Shown here: positions 9,022 to 18,160 of the stretch, piece after piece
Numbering within the stretch: position 1 is the stretch's first letter
Layout of the letters: every line of letters starts with the position of its first letter
Assembly (NCBI GenBank): GCA_035529075.1
Contig: DATKXK010000015.1
Span: 62,001-126,000 of the forward strand
Length of the DNA: 64,000 bases
Reading direction: 5' to 3'
From: Acidobacteriota bacterium
Lineage (GTDB): Bacteria; Zixibacteria; MSB-5A5; GN15; FEB-12
The notes under the pieces: model-generated
What the model was told of the DNA's origin: nothing
Databases searched by the model: none
What the model saw: the letters and a program-made list of their open reading frames with translations, nothing else
Made by a program: the position numbers and the translations under genes

Positions 9022-10475
9022 CTCGTTTCGGGCAGGTGCTCCATGCCGTGTCGGCGCGCCTCGGCCTGCATGAGTTCCGTCAGTTCTCGCCGGACGTCTT
9101 CAGGCAGCCCCACCGGCTCGTGTTTTTCTACAAGACGTTTTACCTCGGCGCGGGCACGGTCCGTGAGACTCACGCGTCCTTCAGCCTCCCATCGGGACCG
9201 ATTCGCCCGATCGATCACTGGTCCGGGGAAGTACATCTCTTCCTTGAGATACCGGCGGGTGTGGTCCGAGATCAGCAGGTGCTGTTCGGCCAGCAGTTCT
9301 TCGAAGCGCGGCAGGGCCGGGAAGTCCTCTTTCGGCTCGATGCCCTCGATCATGCGGAAGGCCATCCCGCAGATCTCGTTGTCGAGCACCAGCTTCTCGA
9401 GGCTGAAGCAGCTTTCAAAGTCAAGCATGCCGGGACCGGATATGCTGTTTATGCCGGCAAGGGCGGCCAGCACGGCTCCCATGCCCGATTCCAGTCCCGC
9501 CTGGGCGTCAAGCAACTTGGCGTCACTCAATCCGATATAAGCCTGGGTCGGCAGACCAAGGTATTTCCCGATTTCATTGTATGCGCAGTCGAGCATCATG
9601 GTACCGATAGCGCCCATGGGTGTGGTCTCAAACCGGACGTCGAATACGGCCGGCGAACCTCCGTACAGCACGGGAGCGCCGGGGTTGGTCAACTGGCTGA
9701 TCACCAGCCCGCTCAACGTCTCGGCCGTGTGCTGAACAAGTGAGCCTACCAGCGTCACGGGGGCCATGAAACCGGAAAGCGGCATCGAGATAAACTCCAC
9801 CGGAATTGAATGTCGGGCGCAGTCGACGACGTTCTGGGAGGTGACGTCGCTCCACTTGACCGGGGAGGTGGGGCAGCAGGAGAAGATGGTCAGCGGGCGG
9901 GCGGCCAGATTCTCCTTGGACCCGCGCACGGCCACCTGGAGGTCCTTCATTATATTAAACGCCTCAATAGTAAAGGTGCCCGTCACGACCGGCTTGTCGC
10001 AGAACAGCAGGCTCAAGTACAGCCGGTAGCTGTCCGATACCATCTCCGGCACGTCCGCCGGGATCATGGCCGTCGACTGCATGGCAATATGCCTCATCGA
10101 TGCCATGAGCTTCGCATAGCTGACGTAGTCGGCCGTGGCCGGCCTGCGAATCCTGCCGCTTTCGCCGTCAAGGACGTTGATGGCTGCCGAACCGGGTGTG
10201 AAATTCACCCTGAGCCCCGACAGGACGGCGGCCTCGTCGCCCGAAGAATCGTACAGCGTGAAACCGTCGGGTGCCGTCCTGAGGCTGTTGTCAATCATGT
10301 CAGCCGTGAGGTAGGCGCGTTTTTTTGTCCGGTCGATTCTGGCGCCGTGGTCGGCCAGCATCGAAACAACCCCCTCGTTGTGGATTTCGACGCCGAGCTT
10401 GTACAGCAGGTCACGCCCCTCCGAAACGATCTTCTCCAGCAGGCTTTCATCGAGGAATCGAAGTTTAGGTCTCAC
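9018..10475 (-). CDS. MttB-family (trimethylamine methyltransferase-like) corrinoid methyltransferase
   Basis: A 485-residue member of the MttB superfamily, which demethylates quaternary or tertiary amines onto a corrinoid protein. I choose GTG 10475, since AGGAG lies seven bases upstream at 10483-10487; the longer frame would need TTG at 10544. Supporting blocks are KLGVEIHNEGVVSMLADHGA, VNFTPGSAAINVLD, LSGLVISQLTNPGAPVLYGG and SGMGAVLAALAGINSISGPG. No in-frame amber codon is present, so this is the non-pyrrolysine type, some members of which use glycine betaine or similar compounds. First gene of the operon. Confidence 0.85.
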   Translation of the reverse strand: MRPKLRFLDESLLEKIVSEGRDLLYKLGVEIHNEGVVSMLADHGARIDRTKKRAYLTADMIDNSLRTAPDGFTLYDSSGDEAAVLSGLRVNFTPGSAAINVLDGESGRIRRPATADYVSYAKLMASMRHIAMQSTAMIPADVPEMVSDSYRLYLSLLFCDKPVVTGTFTIEAFNIMKDLQVAVRGSKENLAARPLTIFSCCPTSPVKWSDVTSQNVVDCARHSIPVEFISMPLSGFMAPVTLVGSLVQHTAETLSGLVISQLTNPGAPVLYGGSPAVFDVRFETTPMGAIGTMMLDCAYNEIGKYLGLPTQAYIGLSDAKLLDAQAGLESGMGAVLAALAGINSISGPGMLDFESCFSLEKLVLDNEICGMAFRMIEGIEPKEDFPALPRFEELLAEQHLLISDHTRRYLKEEMYFPGPVIDRANRSRWEAEGRVSLTDRARAEVKRLVEKHEPVGLPEDVRRELTELMQAEARRHGMEHLPETS

Positions 10476-10864
10476 GTTTTGGCTCCTGTAAAGGCCGGAC
10501 TTCGGCGGAGCCCGGTAATCCGGGGTGCGCTCGTTGAACGGCAAGCACTAATTTGTACCTCAAAGGCCCGCCTGTCAAGTCGGCGGGGGGAAGTTCCGGC
10601 GCCAAACAGCCGCCGGGAATGACGTTTTTGACATCGCGCGGACCTGACACGATCGAGCGAATCGGGGCCGGCTGTTCACCGGTACAGGTGATAGTCTAAG
10701 GGAGTGGTAATCTTTACCGTTGACAGTGTTGTGATGTGTCCGGCATATTGCCAGATCAGAGTTGCAGAATGACACGCGGGCCGCAGCGCCGGCCGCCGCG
10801 CTGAATTCGCAATCCGGCAAAGGATAACAGCTTCACCAGAACAGGGATTTTTAGGAGGAGTGCA
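10476..10864. other. divergent intergenic region
   Basis: 389 bases between the leftward corrinoid operon and the rightward secreted-protein gene. It contains the candidate rightward promoter at 10720-10749 and a strong AGGAGG site just before 10865. On the minus strand, AGGAG at 10483-10487 serves the mttB-like gene. I could not identify a cobalamin riboswitch, although one would be a reasonable expectation here. Confidence 0.5.
10720..10749 (+). promoter_or_regulatory. sigma70-type promoter candidate
   Basis: TTGACA at 10720-10725 is a perfect -35 box, followed after 18 bases by CATATT at 10744-10749 (four of six to TATAAT). It would drive the secreted-protein gene at 10865 with a leader of about 110 bases. 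Confidence 0.35.
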
Positions 10865-11644
10865 ATGAGGAAGCCAGAGTCATTGGTTCTCGTCGGGTTT
10901 TTTGCGGCCGTAACCCTTTTCGGTTTGACCGCGAGTTCCTATGCGGACACGTACATCAAGCACGTCACGCACACTGACTCGTTTGAGGCGATGGGCCAGG
11001 TCCAGCCGGCACGGGACGATACGTCCGAGTGCTGGGTGACCGATGGGAGGGCCTGTATCATCAATGCTGATAGCGCGTCCTTCGTCATGATCGCCGATAA
11101 GAACATCATGTACATGATCGACCACTATGAAAAGACATATTCGGAAATGCCACTCGACGCGGTCGGTGACATCAAGAAGATGGCCGGCCTGGAGGATGAT
11201 GAAGAGGGCGCCGAGTACGCCGAGATGATGCAGGGCATGATGGGGGGGATGATGGCCATGACGGTCAGCGTTACCCCGACCGAGGAAAAGAAGAAGATCG
11301 ACAAGTGGACTGCCACCAAGTACATCGTGGATATGACCATGCCGATGGGGTCGAGCAAGTCGGAAGTCTGGGCGACCGAGGATATCGACGTTGACTACGA
11401 TGTCCTTCGCACCATCAGTTACGCCATGATGTCCTACGTCCCGGGTTTCGCGGAGGCCATGAAGGAAATGGCGAAGGTGAAAGGCGTCGCTCTCCTGAGC
11501 GTGGGCGAGGCGTCCATGATGGGCGCGGCCGTCAAGACGTTGACGAAGTTGGTTGAAATTGCCGACAAACCTGCGCCGGCGGGCACCTTCAGCGTGCCGG
11601 AGGGGTACGAGAAAATTGAAATGAAGGGTATGGGGCGGCCATAG
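10865..11644 (+). CDS. secreted protein of unknown function (DUF4412-like)
   Basis: A 259-residue protein with a clear signal peptide (VLVGFFAAVTLFGLTASSYA). The mature part begins TYIKHVTHTDSFEAMGQ and contains a short residue run YMIDHYEKTYSEMPL, resembling exported proteins annotated DUF4412. A methionine-rich stretch (MMQGMMGGMMAM) sits near residue 125 and could contact metal or be a flexible segment. The AGGAGG site just upstream supports the ATG at 10865. Function unknown. Confidence 0.6.
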   Translation: MRKPESLVLVGFFAAVTLFGLTASSYADTYIKHVTHTDSFEAMGQVQPARDDTSECWVTDGRACIINADSASFVMIADKNIMYMIDHYEKTYSEMPLDAVGDIKKMAGLEDDEEGAEYAEMMQGMMGGMMAMTVSVTPTEEKKKIDKWTATKYIVDMTMPMGSSKSEVWATEDIDVDYDVLRTISYAMMSYVPGFAEAMKEMAKVKGVALLSVGEASMMGAAVKTLTKLVEIADKPAPAGTFSVPEGYEKIEMKGMGRP

Positions 11645-11921
11645 GCTCCACCTTCAGGCTGCCCTGGCGGGATTACGGGGGCGGAGAGCCACGGCGTGCG
11701 GGCATCGGTCCGTATCACCGGGTCGATGCTGCGTGGGCGTGATCCGTAAAACAAATGCTTGCCCGCATCCCGCCACGTGCGTAAATTGAGCACTGCGTAT
11801 CCGAATTACATGGATATTTACCCTCGATACTTGACATATGTGACGTTCCGGTTCCGTGCCCTGATTAGATCCCGCGAGCACGAACGCGTCCGATGTCGGT
11901 GAAGGAAACAGGGAGTCAAGA

Positions 11922-13679
11922 GTGCCGGGTGACGACGACAAGTACCGGTCGGACAGCACGGGACGGCCTTCCGCGAGTGAGGACCCGCTTGGCATAATCG
12001 GCTGGGTGGTCGGCGGTAAATACAAGATCGGGTCTTACGTTGGCGGCGGCGGCTTCGGCGAGGTCTACGGCGGCTACAACGTCAACCTGATAGAACAGCG
12101 GGTTATCGTCAAGTTCTTCAAGCGGGTGCAGGTCCGGGACAAGTTCGACAAGGAAGCCAGGATCCTCTGCATGCTGGACCACCCCAACATCTCGCGGGTG
12201 ATCGATTACCTTCCGGACGAGGGCGCCCTGGTCATTCAATACATCGACGGCCGCAACGGCGCCGAGGTCCTGAAGGAAACAGGCTCGCTGGCGGAGGACA
12301 TGTTTCTGCGCGTGGCCCGGTCCATGACCGACGCCGTCGCCTATGCCCACGAACGAAAGATTGCGCACCGCGATATCAAACCGGCCAACATTCTCATCGA
12401 CAGAAACGACCACGTCTACCTGATCGACTTCGGCATCGCCAAGGAGATCGGCGGCGCGGCCACCAAGACGGCCTACCAGGCGTTAACGCCCATGTTCGCC
12501 GCACCCGAACGCCAGGCGGGCGACCGCGACTACAACCCCTTCCTGAGCGACATTTACGAGCTTGGCATTACGCTGTTCACTTTCGCCACCAACAGTATGC
12601 CGTATCGCAATCCGGTGTCGCCGAACCCCGCCGAATGGGGCGGGCGGGTCGCCGGTCGCCTCTCCCCGCAGCTTCGACGTATCATCAAGAAAGCGACGCA
12701 CCCGGAGCCGGCAAAGCGCCACCAGTCGGCCAGGGAATTGCTCAGCGAGTTGAATGCGATTGAGAACGTCTACCACCGGCGTCGCAGAAAGCCGCTGTGG
12801 GCGGCCGTGATCGTTATCGCGCTGGCAGCGGCGGCCTTCCTGGGTCGCGATACCGTACGGGGCTGGCTGTCGCTCGGCGGCGCTGAGCCGACGGCAAGTC
12901 AGGCCGAGAGGGCCCTTGACCGGGATCAGGCGGGCACGGACCGGGAACCGCTGAACGAGCCGGCAGGCGCGGCGGCGGATACCGTCGCACGCGACGCCGG
13001 TCGCCAGGCGGATACCGGCGCCCTGACCGGGGCAGCCACAGGCGTTACGGAAACCATCCAGCAGCGCCCGGAGCCGCCCAGAGCAGCCCAGGAGACCACT
13101 CAGGAAACGACCGAACCGGTAGTTGCGCCGGTTGAAGAAGTATCGCCAACCCTGCGCGTGGATGTTATTCCCGAGGGTTTTGAGAAGCTGCTCATAGATG
13201 ACAGGGAACGGGTTCCGGGGCGGGCCTTTGACATCGCATCCGGCACTCACCAGGTGATCGTTGTCCACCCGGCCTATCCCGTGCTCAGAAAGGTCGTGCG
13301 CGTTTCGGATGAGCAGACGAGCGTGGCCTACGATCTGGAGAGAGAGTTTGCCGGGGCTGATACGGTCAGCGTCCAGGTGGCGCTGTACCCGCCGACCGAT
13401 GACAACCTGGTCGAGTTTACCCTGAACGGCCGCAAACGGATTTACACCCAGTTCCCGGTGCTTGACCTGGCCGTTCTCGAAGGTGACTGGCAAATAAGTG
13501 TTGATGTGTTGCCAGTAAACGACTATCTTGGTGTACTTTTGAAAGTAGACTCCAGCGTGACATTCCCATACGGAGGCGGCCCGCGGGTCGGGCTCGCCGG
13601 GGCTGCCGGAACCACAACTCTCATGGCTGGCGAAAACGGACACGCAGTCCCACTGCTTATCTACTGGTCAGAACAATAG
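11922..13679 (+). CDS. transmembrane Ser/Thr protein kinase with extracytoplasmic PEGA-like region
   Basis: A 585-residue Hanks-type kinase starting at GTG 11922 after GGGAG. Kinase signatures are the glycine loop VGGGGFGEVYGG, the lysine in VIVKFFK, HRD at 149-151 (D151 catalytic) and DFG at 169-171. A membrane segment lies at about 292-309. The exterior part starts with a linker rich in E, P, Q and T (about 310-410), then a PEGA-like beta domain (LRVDVIPEGFEKLLIDD onward). It sits 4.5 kb upstream of the T6SS block. Threonine-phosphorylation control of T6SS is known in proteobacteria through PpkA, but no FHA partner or PppA phosphatase is seen here, so a link is only suggestive. Confidence 0.9.
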   Translation: MPGDDDKYRSDSTGRPSASEDPLGIIGWVVGGKYKIGSYVGGGGFGEVYGGYNVNLIEQRVIVKFFKRVQVRDKFDKEARILCMLDHPNISRVIDYLPDEGALVIQYIDGRNGAEVLKETGSLAEDMFLRVARSMTDAVAYAHERKIAHRDIKPANILIDRNDHVYLIDFGIAKEIGGAATKTAYQALTPMFAAPERQAGDRDYNPFLSDIYELGITLFTFATNSMPYRNPVSPNPAEWGGRVAGRLSPQLRRIIKKATHPEPAKRHQSARELLSELNAIENVYHRRRRKPLWAAVIVIALAAAAFLGRDTVRGWLSLGGAEPTASQAERALDRDQAGTDREPLNEPAGAAADTVARDAGRQADTGALTGAATGVTETIQQRPEPPRAAQETTQETTEPVVAPVEEVSPTLRVDVIPEGFEKLLIDDRERVPGRAFDIASGTHQVIVVHPAYPVLRKVVRVSDEQTSVAYDLEREFAGADTVSVQVALYPPTDDNLVEFTLNGRKRIYTQFPVLDLAVLEGDWQISVDVLPVNDYLGVLLKVDSSVTFPYGGGPRVGLAGAAGTTTLMAGENGHAVPLLIYWSEQ

Positions 13680-13715
13680 GTTTGAAACCTGAACATAACA
13701 GTCTAAGGAGGCAGG

Positions 13716-14369
13716 ATGCGTAGTTGTAACCGCATGCTGAAAGGCATTGCCGTGTTGGTCCTGCTTGTCTTTGCGCAGTCGATGGTGTTACCGCAGTTGG
13801 TCCGGGCGCAGGCTCCCGAATGCGTCTACGACAAGACGAAACCGTCCCTGGATCACGCGCGAACCAATTTCAAGATCACCAACTACGACTGTGCGGAGAT
13901 GGAGTTGAAGGACCTCCTGGCAGTGGACACGCTGGCCCTTCAAGACAAAGCGGACGCCCATATTCTGCTGGCTGCCGTCTACTACGCCAAAGTGCGAGGC
14001 GACAAGGAGAAGCGGAACCGGGTCATGAAAGAGTTCGTCGCGGCCTTCAAGGCTGCCCGCGAGTGGCGCGGCGTGCTCGACATCCAGTCACCCGAGTTTC
14101 TCGCTCTCATGAAAGAGGCGCAGGATTTGGTGGATCAGGAGGAGAGCGCCATGGCGGCCGTCGAGGAACAGGTGCCCGGGGCCAGGGTGGATCTGGGGCT
14201 GAAAGACGAGGATAAAGGCAAAAAGAAGCCCTGGTATAAACGCTGGTGGGTGCTCGGCATCGGAGTCGGCGTTGTTGCCATGGCCGTGGCCGTGGCCGCC
14301 GGCGGGGGCGGTGATGAACCCGGTGAGGAGCCGCTTGGCCCGCTGCCCGGATTCCCCGGACATCCTTAA
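13716..14369 (+). CDS. secreted or membrane TPR-like protein
   Basis: A 217-residue protein with a signal peptide (GIAVLVLLVFAQSMVLPQLVRAQA). It has helical repeats around LDHARTNFKITNYDCAEMELKDLL and ADAHILLAAVYYAKVRGD that look like TPR pairs, and a second membrane segment near the C-terminus (VLGIGVGVVAMAVAVAAGGGG). It starts 36 bases after the kinase gene and is likely co-transcribed, so it may be a partner or target of that kinase. Confidence 0.65.
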   Translation: MRSCNRMLKGIAVLVLLVFAQSMVLPQLVRAQAPECVYDKTKPSLDHARTNFKITNYDCAEMELKDLLAVDTLALQDKADAHILLAAVYYAKVRGDKEKRNRVMKEFVAAFKAAREWRGVLDIQSPEFLALMKEAQDLVDQEESAMAAVEEQVPGARVDLGLKDEDKGKKKPWYKRWWVLGIGVGVVAMAVAVAAGGGGDEPGEEPLGPLPGFPGHP

Positions 14370-14471
14370 GTAAGATGGACCGTACCGGCAAGATGGCGGC
14401 ATCGCAAGCCGCAATGACCTTGAGAAAAGCAAATTGAGAGATCCCAAAGATATCAGGAAGGAGCCCGTAAG

Positions 14472-15995
14472 ATGCGAAACTCAGGCAAAGTGTTACTCTT
14501 GATCGTCACGCTGGTTGTGCTTCTGTCGGCGCAATTGGCGGCCCAGGCGCCCGGCACCATATTGTACCAGGGGCGCCTGACCAATGCCGACGGCGACCCG
14601 ATTGTCGCCCCGACAGACGTGAAGTTCAGGATACTAAAAGATACCACGGCGTCACCGGAGGTGATCCTGGATACTACTATGAGCATCACGCCGGACACGA
14701 ACGGGGTATTCACCGTCGAGCTTGGACCGCTGATAAACCCTTCAGACTGGAACGGCGCCAAGCGGTTTCTCGGCATAACCGTTGGGACCGATGCGGAAAT
14801 GCTGCCGTACCAGGTTCTGACATCGGTGCCATATGCCCTTTCGGCGGGGCAGGCTGAGATGGCCGCAGGCGTGGGTAACAATTCCGTCACGTCGTCTTCC
14901 ATCGTCGATGGCTCAATAATGAACGCAGATATCAGCGGCTCGGCGGCCATTGCCGCGAGCAAGATCTCCGGCACTGCGGCCACGCTGGGTGCAAGCCAGA
15001 CGTTTACCGGGACTCAGACCTTTCATGACAGCACCATGACGGTCGGGTCGGCCGGCATCACCATTGGCAACTTCGGCATTGCTCCAAGCGCGACATATCT
15101 TATGCGAATGCGGCGAAACTACAACACCACCGCGCCCCGGTACGGAGTGGACATCAATATGGTTAACGCGAGCACGGGGACTACGTACGGCCTGGTATCT
15201 AATGTGCAGCATACTACGGTCAGCGGCGGCGGAAGCGTCTATGGCGTTAGCACCGATGCTATAAGTGATGGAGGAACGCGATACGGTGTCGAGGTTTATG
15301 CCGCACGCCAGACGGTACCGTCTTACACGGGAACCACCTACGGAGTTATGTCCGGCGCGTTCAACGGGCTTAACGTTTACGGCCTGTACGCTGACGGCGG
15401 TAACTGCTCTAACTACTACGGCATATATTGCGCCACCGCAAGCGGTGTTACGGGGACGAACCTTGCCGGGTACTTTAACGGCAGCATCAATGTTACCGGC
15501 TCGGTGCTCGGACCCGGGATTTTCTTTACGGTCGATCACCCGCTCGATCCGGAGAACAAGTACCTCAGCCACAGTTCCGTCGAGTCTCCCGACATGATGA
15601 ACGTATACAACGGTAATGTCACCACCGACGGCAACGGTGAGGCGGTCGTTCAACTGCCGGACTACTTCAGTGCCTTCAACCGGGATTTCAGGTACCAGTT
15701 GACGCCGATCGGTGAGTTCGCCCAGGCCATCGTGGCCGAGGAAATATCCGGGAATGCCTTTACGATCAGGACCGACAAGCCCAATGTCAAGGTTTCGTGG
15801 CAAGTGACCGGTATCCGCACGGATGCCTGGGCCGAGGCTAACCGCATGCAGGTGGAAAGGGTAAAACCGGACAATGAGAGAGGCCTGTACATGCATCCGG
15901 AGGCGTTCGGCCTTGGTCCGGAGAAGTACATCAACTACGAGCAGGAGCAGGAAGCTGACAGGGCGGCAGGTGAAGAAGGCAGGCAGCAGCAGTGA
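14472..15995 (+). CDS. secreted surface protein with fibre-like repeats
   Basis: A 507-residue exported protein (signal VTLVVLLSAQLAAQA). Residues about 27-125 form a beta module starting ILYQGRLTNADGDPI, seen at the front of many bacterial surface and fibre proteins. The middle is a long run of short G/T/Y-rich beta repeats (TTYGLVSN, TRYGVEVYAA, TTYGVMSGA, LNVYGLYAD). The C-terminal part (from HPLDPENKYLSHSSVESPD) is a conserved block I recognise from other large surface proteins of unknown role. It ends in a charged Q/E tail without a T9SS-type sorting domain. Confidence 0.6.
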   Translation: MRNSGKVLLLIVTLVVLLSAQLAAQAPGTILYQGRLTNADGDPIVAPTDVKFRILKDTTASPEVILDTTMSITPDTNGVFTVELGPLINPSDWNGAKRFLGITVGTDAEMLPYQVLTSVPYALSAGQAEMAAGVGNNSVTSSSIVDGSIMNADISGSAAIAASKISGTAATLGASQTFTGTQTFHDSTMTVGSAGITIGNFGIAPSATYLMRMRRNYNTTAPRYGVDINMVNASTGTTYGLVSNVQHTTVSGGGSVYGVSTDAISDGGTRYGVEVYAARQTVPSYTGTTYGVMSGAFNGLNVYGLYADGGNCSNYYGIYCATASGVTGTNLAGYFNGSINVTGSVLGPGIFFTVDHPLDPENKYLSHSSVESPDMMNVYNGNVTTDGNGEAVVQLPDYFSAFNRDFRYQLTPIGEFAQAIVAEEISGNAFTIRTDKPNVKVSWQVTGIRTDAWAEANRMQVERVKPDNERGLYMHPEAFGLGPEKYINYEQEQEADRAAGEEGRQQQ

Positions 15996-16026
15996 GCGGA
16001 GCGTCTTTCATCCTTGTCATTCAAAA

Positions 16027-16059
16027 CTGGCGTAATCAGGATGCTGATTACGCTCCAGT
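16027..16059 (+). repeat. imperfect inverted repeat before a surface-protein gene
   Basis: CGTAATCAG at 16031-16039 pairs with CTGATTACG at 16044-16052 around a four-base GATG loop. The outer bases at about 16026-16030 pair with CCAGT at 16055-16059, separated by a two-base bulge. No T-run follows, so it is not a simple terminator. It ends a few bases before the GAGGTC ribosome site of the gene at 16074 and could affect translation or RNA processing. Confidence 0.6.
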
Positions 16060-16073
16060 AAGAGAGGTCAGCT

Positions 16074-17960
16074 ATGAAAAAAACGATTAGCATAATATCG
16101 GCGCTGGGCCTGATGCTGATTGCCTCTCAGGTGATGGCTCAGGCGGGCAGCGCCAATTACCTGCTCACGAACGGCGGTGTTGTCGGGGGCGGCGGCGGCG
16201 GAACGTCGGCCAATGCCGCCCTGGTCGGCAACTTCGGAAACGGCCCGATGGGTGTCAGCAGTTCGGCCAATTACACGGTCAATGGTGGTGTCATCGGTTC
16301 CATGGAGGCCGGACCGCGCTTTTTCGCAGCGTATGGCATCCCCGACGAGCAGATCGTGCCGGTGGCCAACTACCCGCTCAGCGTGACCTACGGCAACCAG
16401 GAGGGTACGGTCGTCGGGGCGTTCTTCTCCCGGCCGTCCGCCGGAACGTCATACGGTCAGGCCGCCATGACGGTTGGAGCCGGCAGCACCCTGCAATACA
16501 CGATCCCGGCCGCCAGCCTGACCGTCCGAGGGCTGGAATACTACGTACGGATCGTGGATCAGGGCACAAATGACACCGTTTACGTGGGCTCGGCCGATAA
16601 CCCGCTGCGGTTCGTGTGCGAGTTGAACAACAGCCAGGGCAGGCGGCCGACGGGCATGCCGGATGCGCAGTATCGCATTATCGGTCTGCCGGTCAATATC
16701 CAGGGCGACAATACGCCGCAGACGATTTTCCTGGACGACCTGGGCGCGGTGGATGTCACGCAATGGCGGCTGGGCCGCTATGAAGCGGACGACGACACGA
16801 TCTATGCATATCCGAACGTCGCCGGCGTGAAACCGGGAACGGGGTACTGGTTGATCGCCCGCGGCGGGCGTCGCTACGGCGCCGCCGGGTACTCGATGCT
16901 TCCCAACCTGACCTATGACGGAAGCGAGTATTACCGACCGGGCGTACAACTGGATTCCGGCTGGAACCAACTGGCCAATCCGTTTTCTTTTCCGGTGCGG
17001 TGGCATGACGTGTTTTTTGACACCAGCAATGTTATTCTGACCGTTCATTCCGACGCCATTCTTGACGATGCCGCGTACTGGTATGACGGCGGCCTGGCGG
17101 ATTACCGCACGGTCAACTCGATTCCCGCCTGGGAAGGCTTTTTTGTCTACATCAAGAGGTCGGGCGTCAAGATTCTGTATCCGTTTGAGGAGTCTACAGT
17201 TACCGGCATGCCGGCGGCGCTGGCGGCGGACACGCTGAGCATCGTCGACGGCTGGCACATAAACCTCCAACTGGCCTCTGCCGGCGGCAGGGACGGGATC
17301 AATTTTGCCGGCGTGCGAAGCGACGCGCGGCCGGGTGATGACGCCTACGACTTCGTGGAACCGCCGTCCCCGCCCGAGGCACCGTACCTGGCCTTCTCCA
17401 TGCCGGATCAGGGCGGCCTGTTCCGCACCGATTACAGACCGTATTTCACTGACGGCGCCACCTGGGATGTGGTTATGTCAAAGGGCAGCAAGCGCGTCCT
17501 GATGGTCACGGGTATCGACCAGATCCCGGACGACATGCAGGCCTGGCTGATCACTGACAAGGGCACGGTGAACGAGCTTACCGAAGGAATGACCATCGAA
17601 CTGCCGGGGGACGTAGCCGGCGGTCGCCTGGCGGTCGGAAAGCCCGAATACCTCGCCAGCCTGCTTGCGGAGGCCCTGCCGGAGAACTACGAACTGAGCC
17701 AGAGCTTCCCGAATCCGTTTAACCCCACCGCCACCATCCGCTTCGCCCTTCCCAACTCGGGCAACGTGAAGCTGGTTGTCTACAACGTCCTTGGCCAGCA
17801 TGTGACCGCGCTGGTGGACGGGCCCCTCGAAGCCGGGCGCCACGTGGTAGTCTGGGAAGGACGTGACGACGGCGGCAAGACGGTCGCGAGCGGTGTCTAC
17901 TTCTATCGTCTGACGGCCGGGAAGTTCCGCGACTCGAAGAAGATGGTGTTTCTGAAGTAG
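16074..17960 (+). CDS. T9SS-type sorted surface protein
   Basis: A 628-residue exported protein with an N-terminal signal (SIISALGLMLIASQVMAQA) and glycine-rich beta segments near the front. Its last 90 residues are a C-terminal sorting domain: SFPNPFNPTATIRFALP, then VKLVVYNVLGQHVTALVDG, a WEGRDDGGKTVASGVYFYRL block, and a final KKMVFLK. Such domains direct proteins across the outer membrane by type IX secretion in Bacteroidetes and occur in related candidate phyla. The middle region has beta-sandwich character without a catalytic motif I recognise. Confidence 0.75.
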   Translation: MKKTISIISALGLMLIASQVMAQAGSANYLLTNGGVVGGGGGGTSANAALVGNFGNGPMGVSSSANYTVNGGVIGSMEAGPRFFAAYGIPDEQIVPVANYPLSVTYGNQEGTVVGAFFSRPSAGTSYGQAAMTVGAGSTLQYTIPAASLTVRGLEYYVRIVDQGTNDTVYVGSADNPLRFVCELNNSQGRRPTGMPDAQYRIIGLPVNIQGDNTPQTIFLDDLGAVDVTQWRLGRYEADDDTIYAYPNVAGVKPGTGYWLIARGGRRYGAAGYSMLPNLTYDGSEYYRPGVQLDSGWNQLANPFSFPVRWHDVFFDTSNVILTVHSDAILDDAAYWYDGGLADYRTVNSIPAWEGFFVYIKRSGVKILYPFEESTVTGMPAALAADTLSIVDGWHINLQLASAGGRDGINFAGVRSDARPGDDAYDFVEPPSPPEAPYLAFSMPDQGGLFRTDYRPYFTDGATWDVVMSKGSKRVLMVTGIDQIPDDMQAWLITDKGTVNELTEGMTIELPGDVAGGRLAVGKPEYLASLLAEALPENYELSQSFPNPFNPTATIRFALPNSGNVKLVVYNVLGQHVTALVDGPLEAGRHVVVWEGRDDGGKTVASGVYFYRLTAGKFRDSKKMVFLK

Positions 17961-18093
17961 CCTCTCCGGCGGCGAAACGGGATCGGGAAGACCGGGTGTT
18001 GCACGGCTCTACCCGCGCCATTGGATTGGTACGCCCGGGGTCGGGACAACGTGATGCCGGGTGGGGATAGTCTGCATCGCTGGAGTTGAAACA

Positions 18094-18123
18094 TTGACTG
18101 TGGTCTGAAACGGCAGGTATATT
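18094..18123 (+). promoter_or_regulatory. sigma70-type promoter for the T6SS payload block
   Basis: TTGACT at 18094-18099 (five of six) and TATATT at 18118-18123 (five of six) are separated by 18 bases. Transcription would start near 18130, about 30 bases before the PAAR gene. This is one of the best promoter matches in the window. Confidence 0.55.
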
Positions 18124-18160
18124 TGACGTTGTCATACAACCGCACGAGTGTTGGGAGGAT

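Noticed and set aside
10476-10544. N-terminal extension of the MttB-like protein from TTG 10544
   Set aside because: GTG 10475 has a well-spaced AGGAG, while the TTG has no ribosome site and adds no family-like sequence.
11831-11870. promoter upstream of the first kinase (TTGACA at 11831)
   Set aside because: The -35 matches perfectly but no acceptable -10 lies 16-18 bases downstream.
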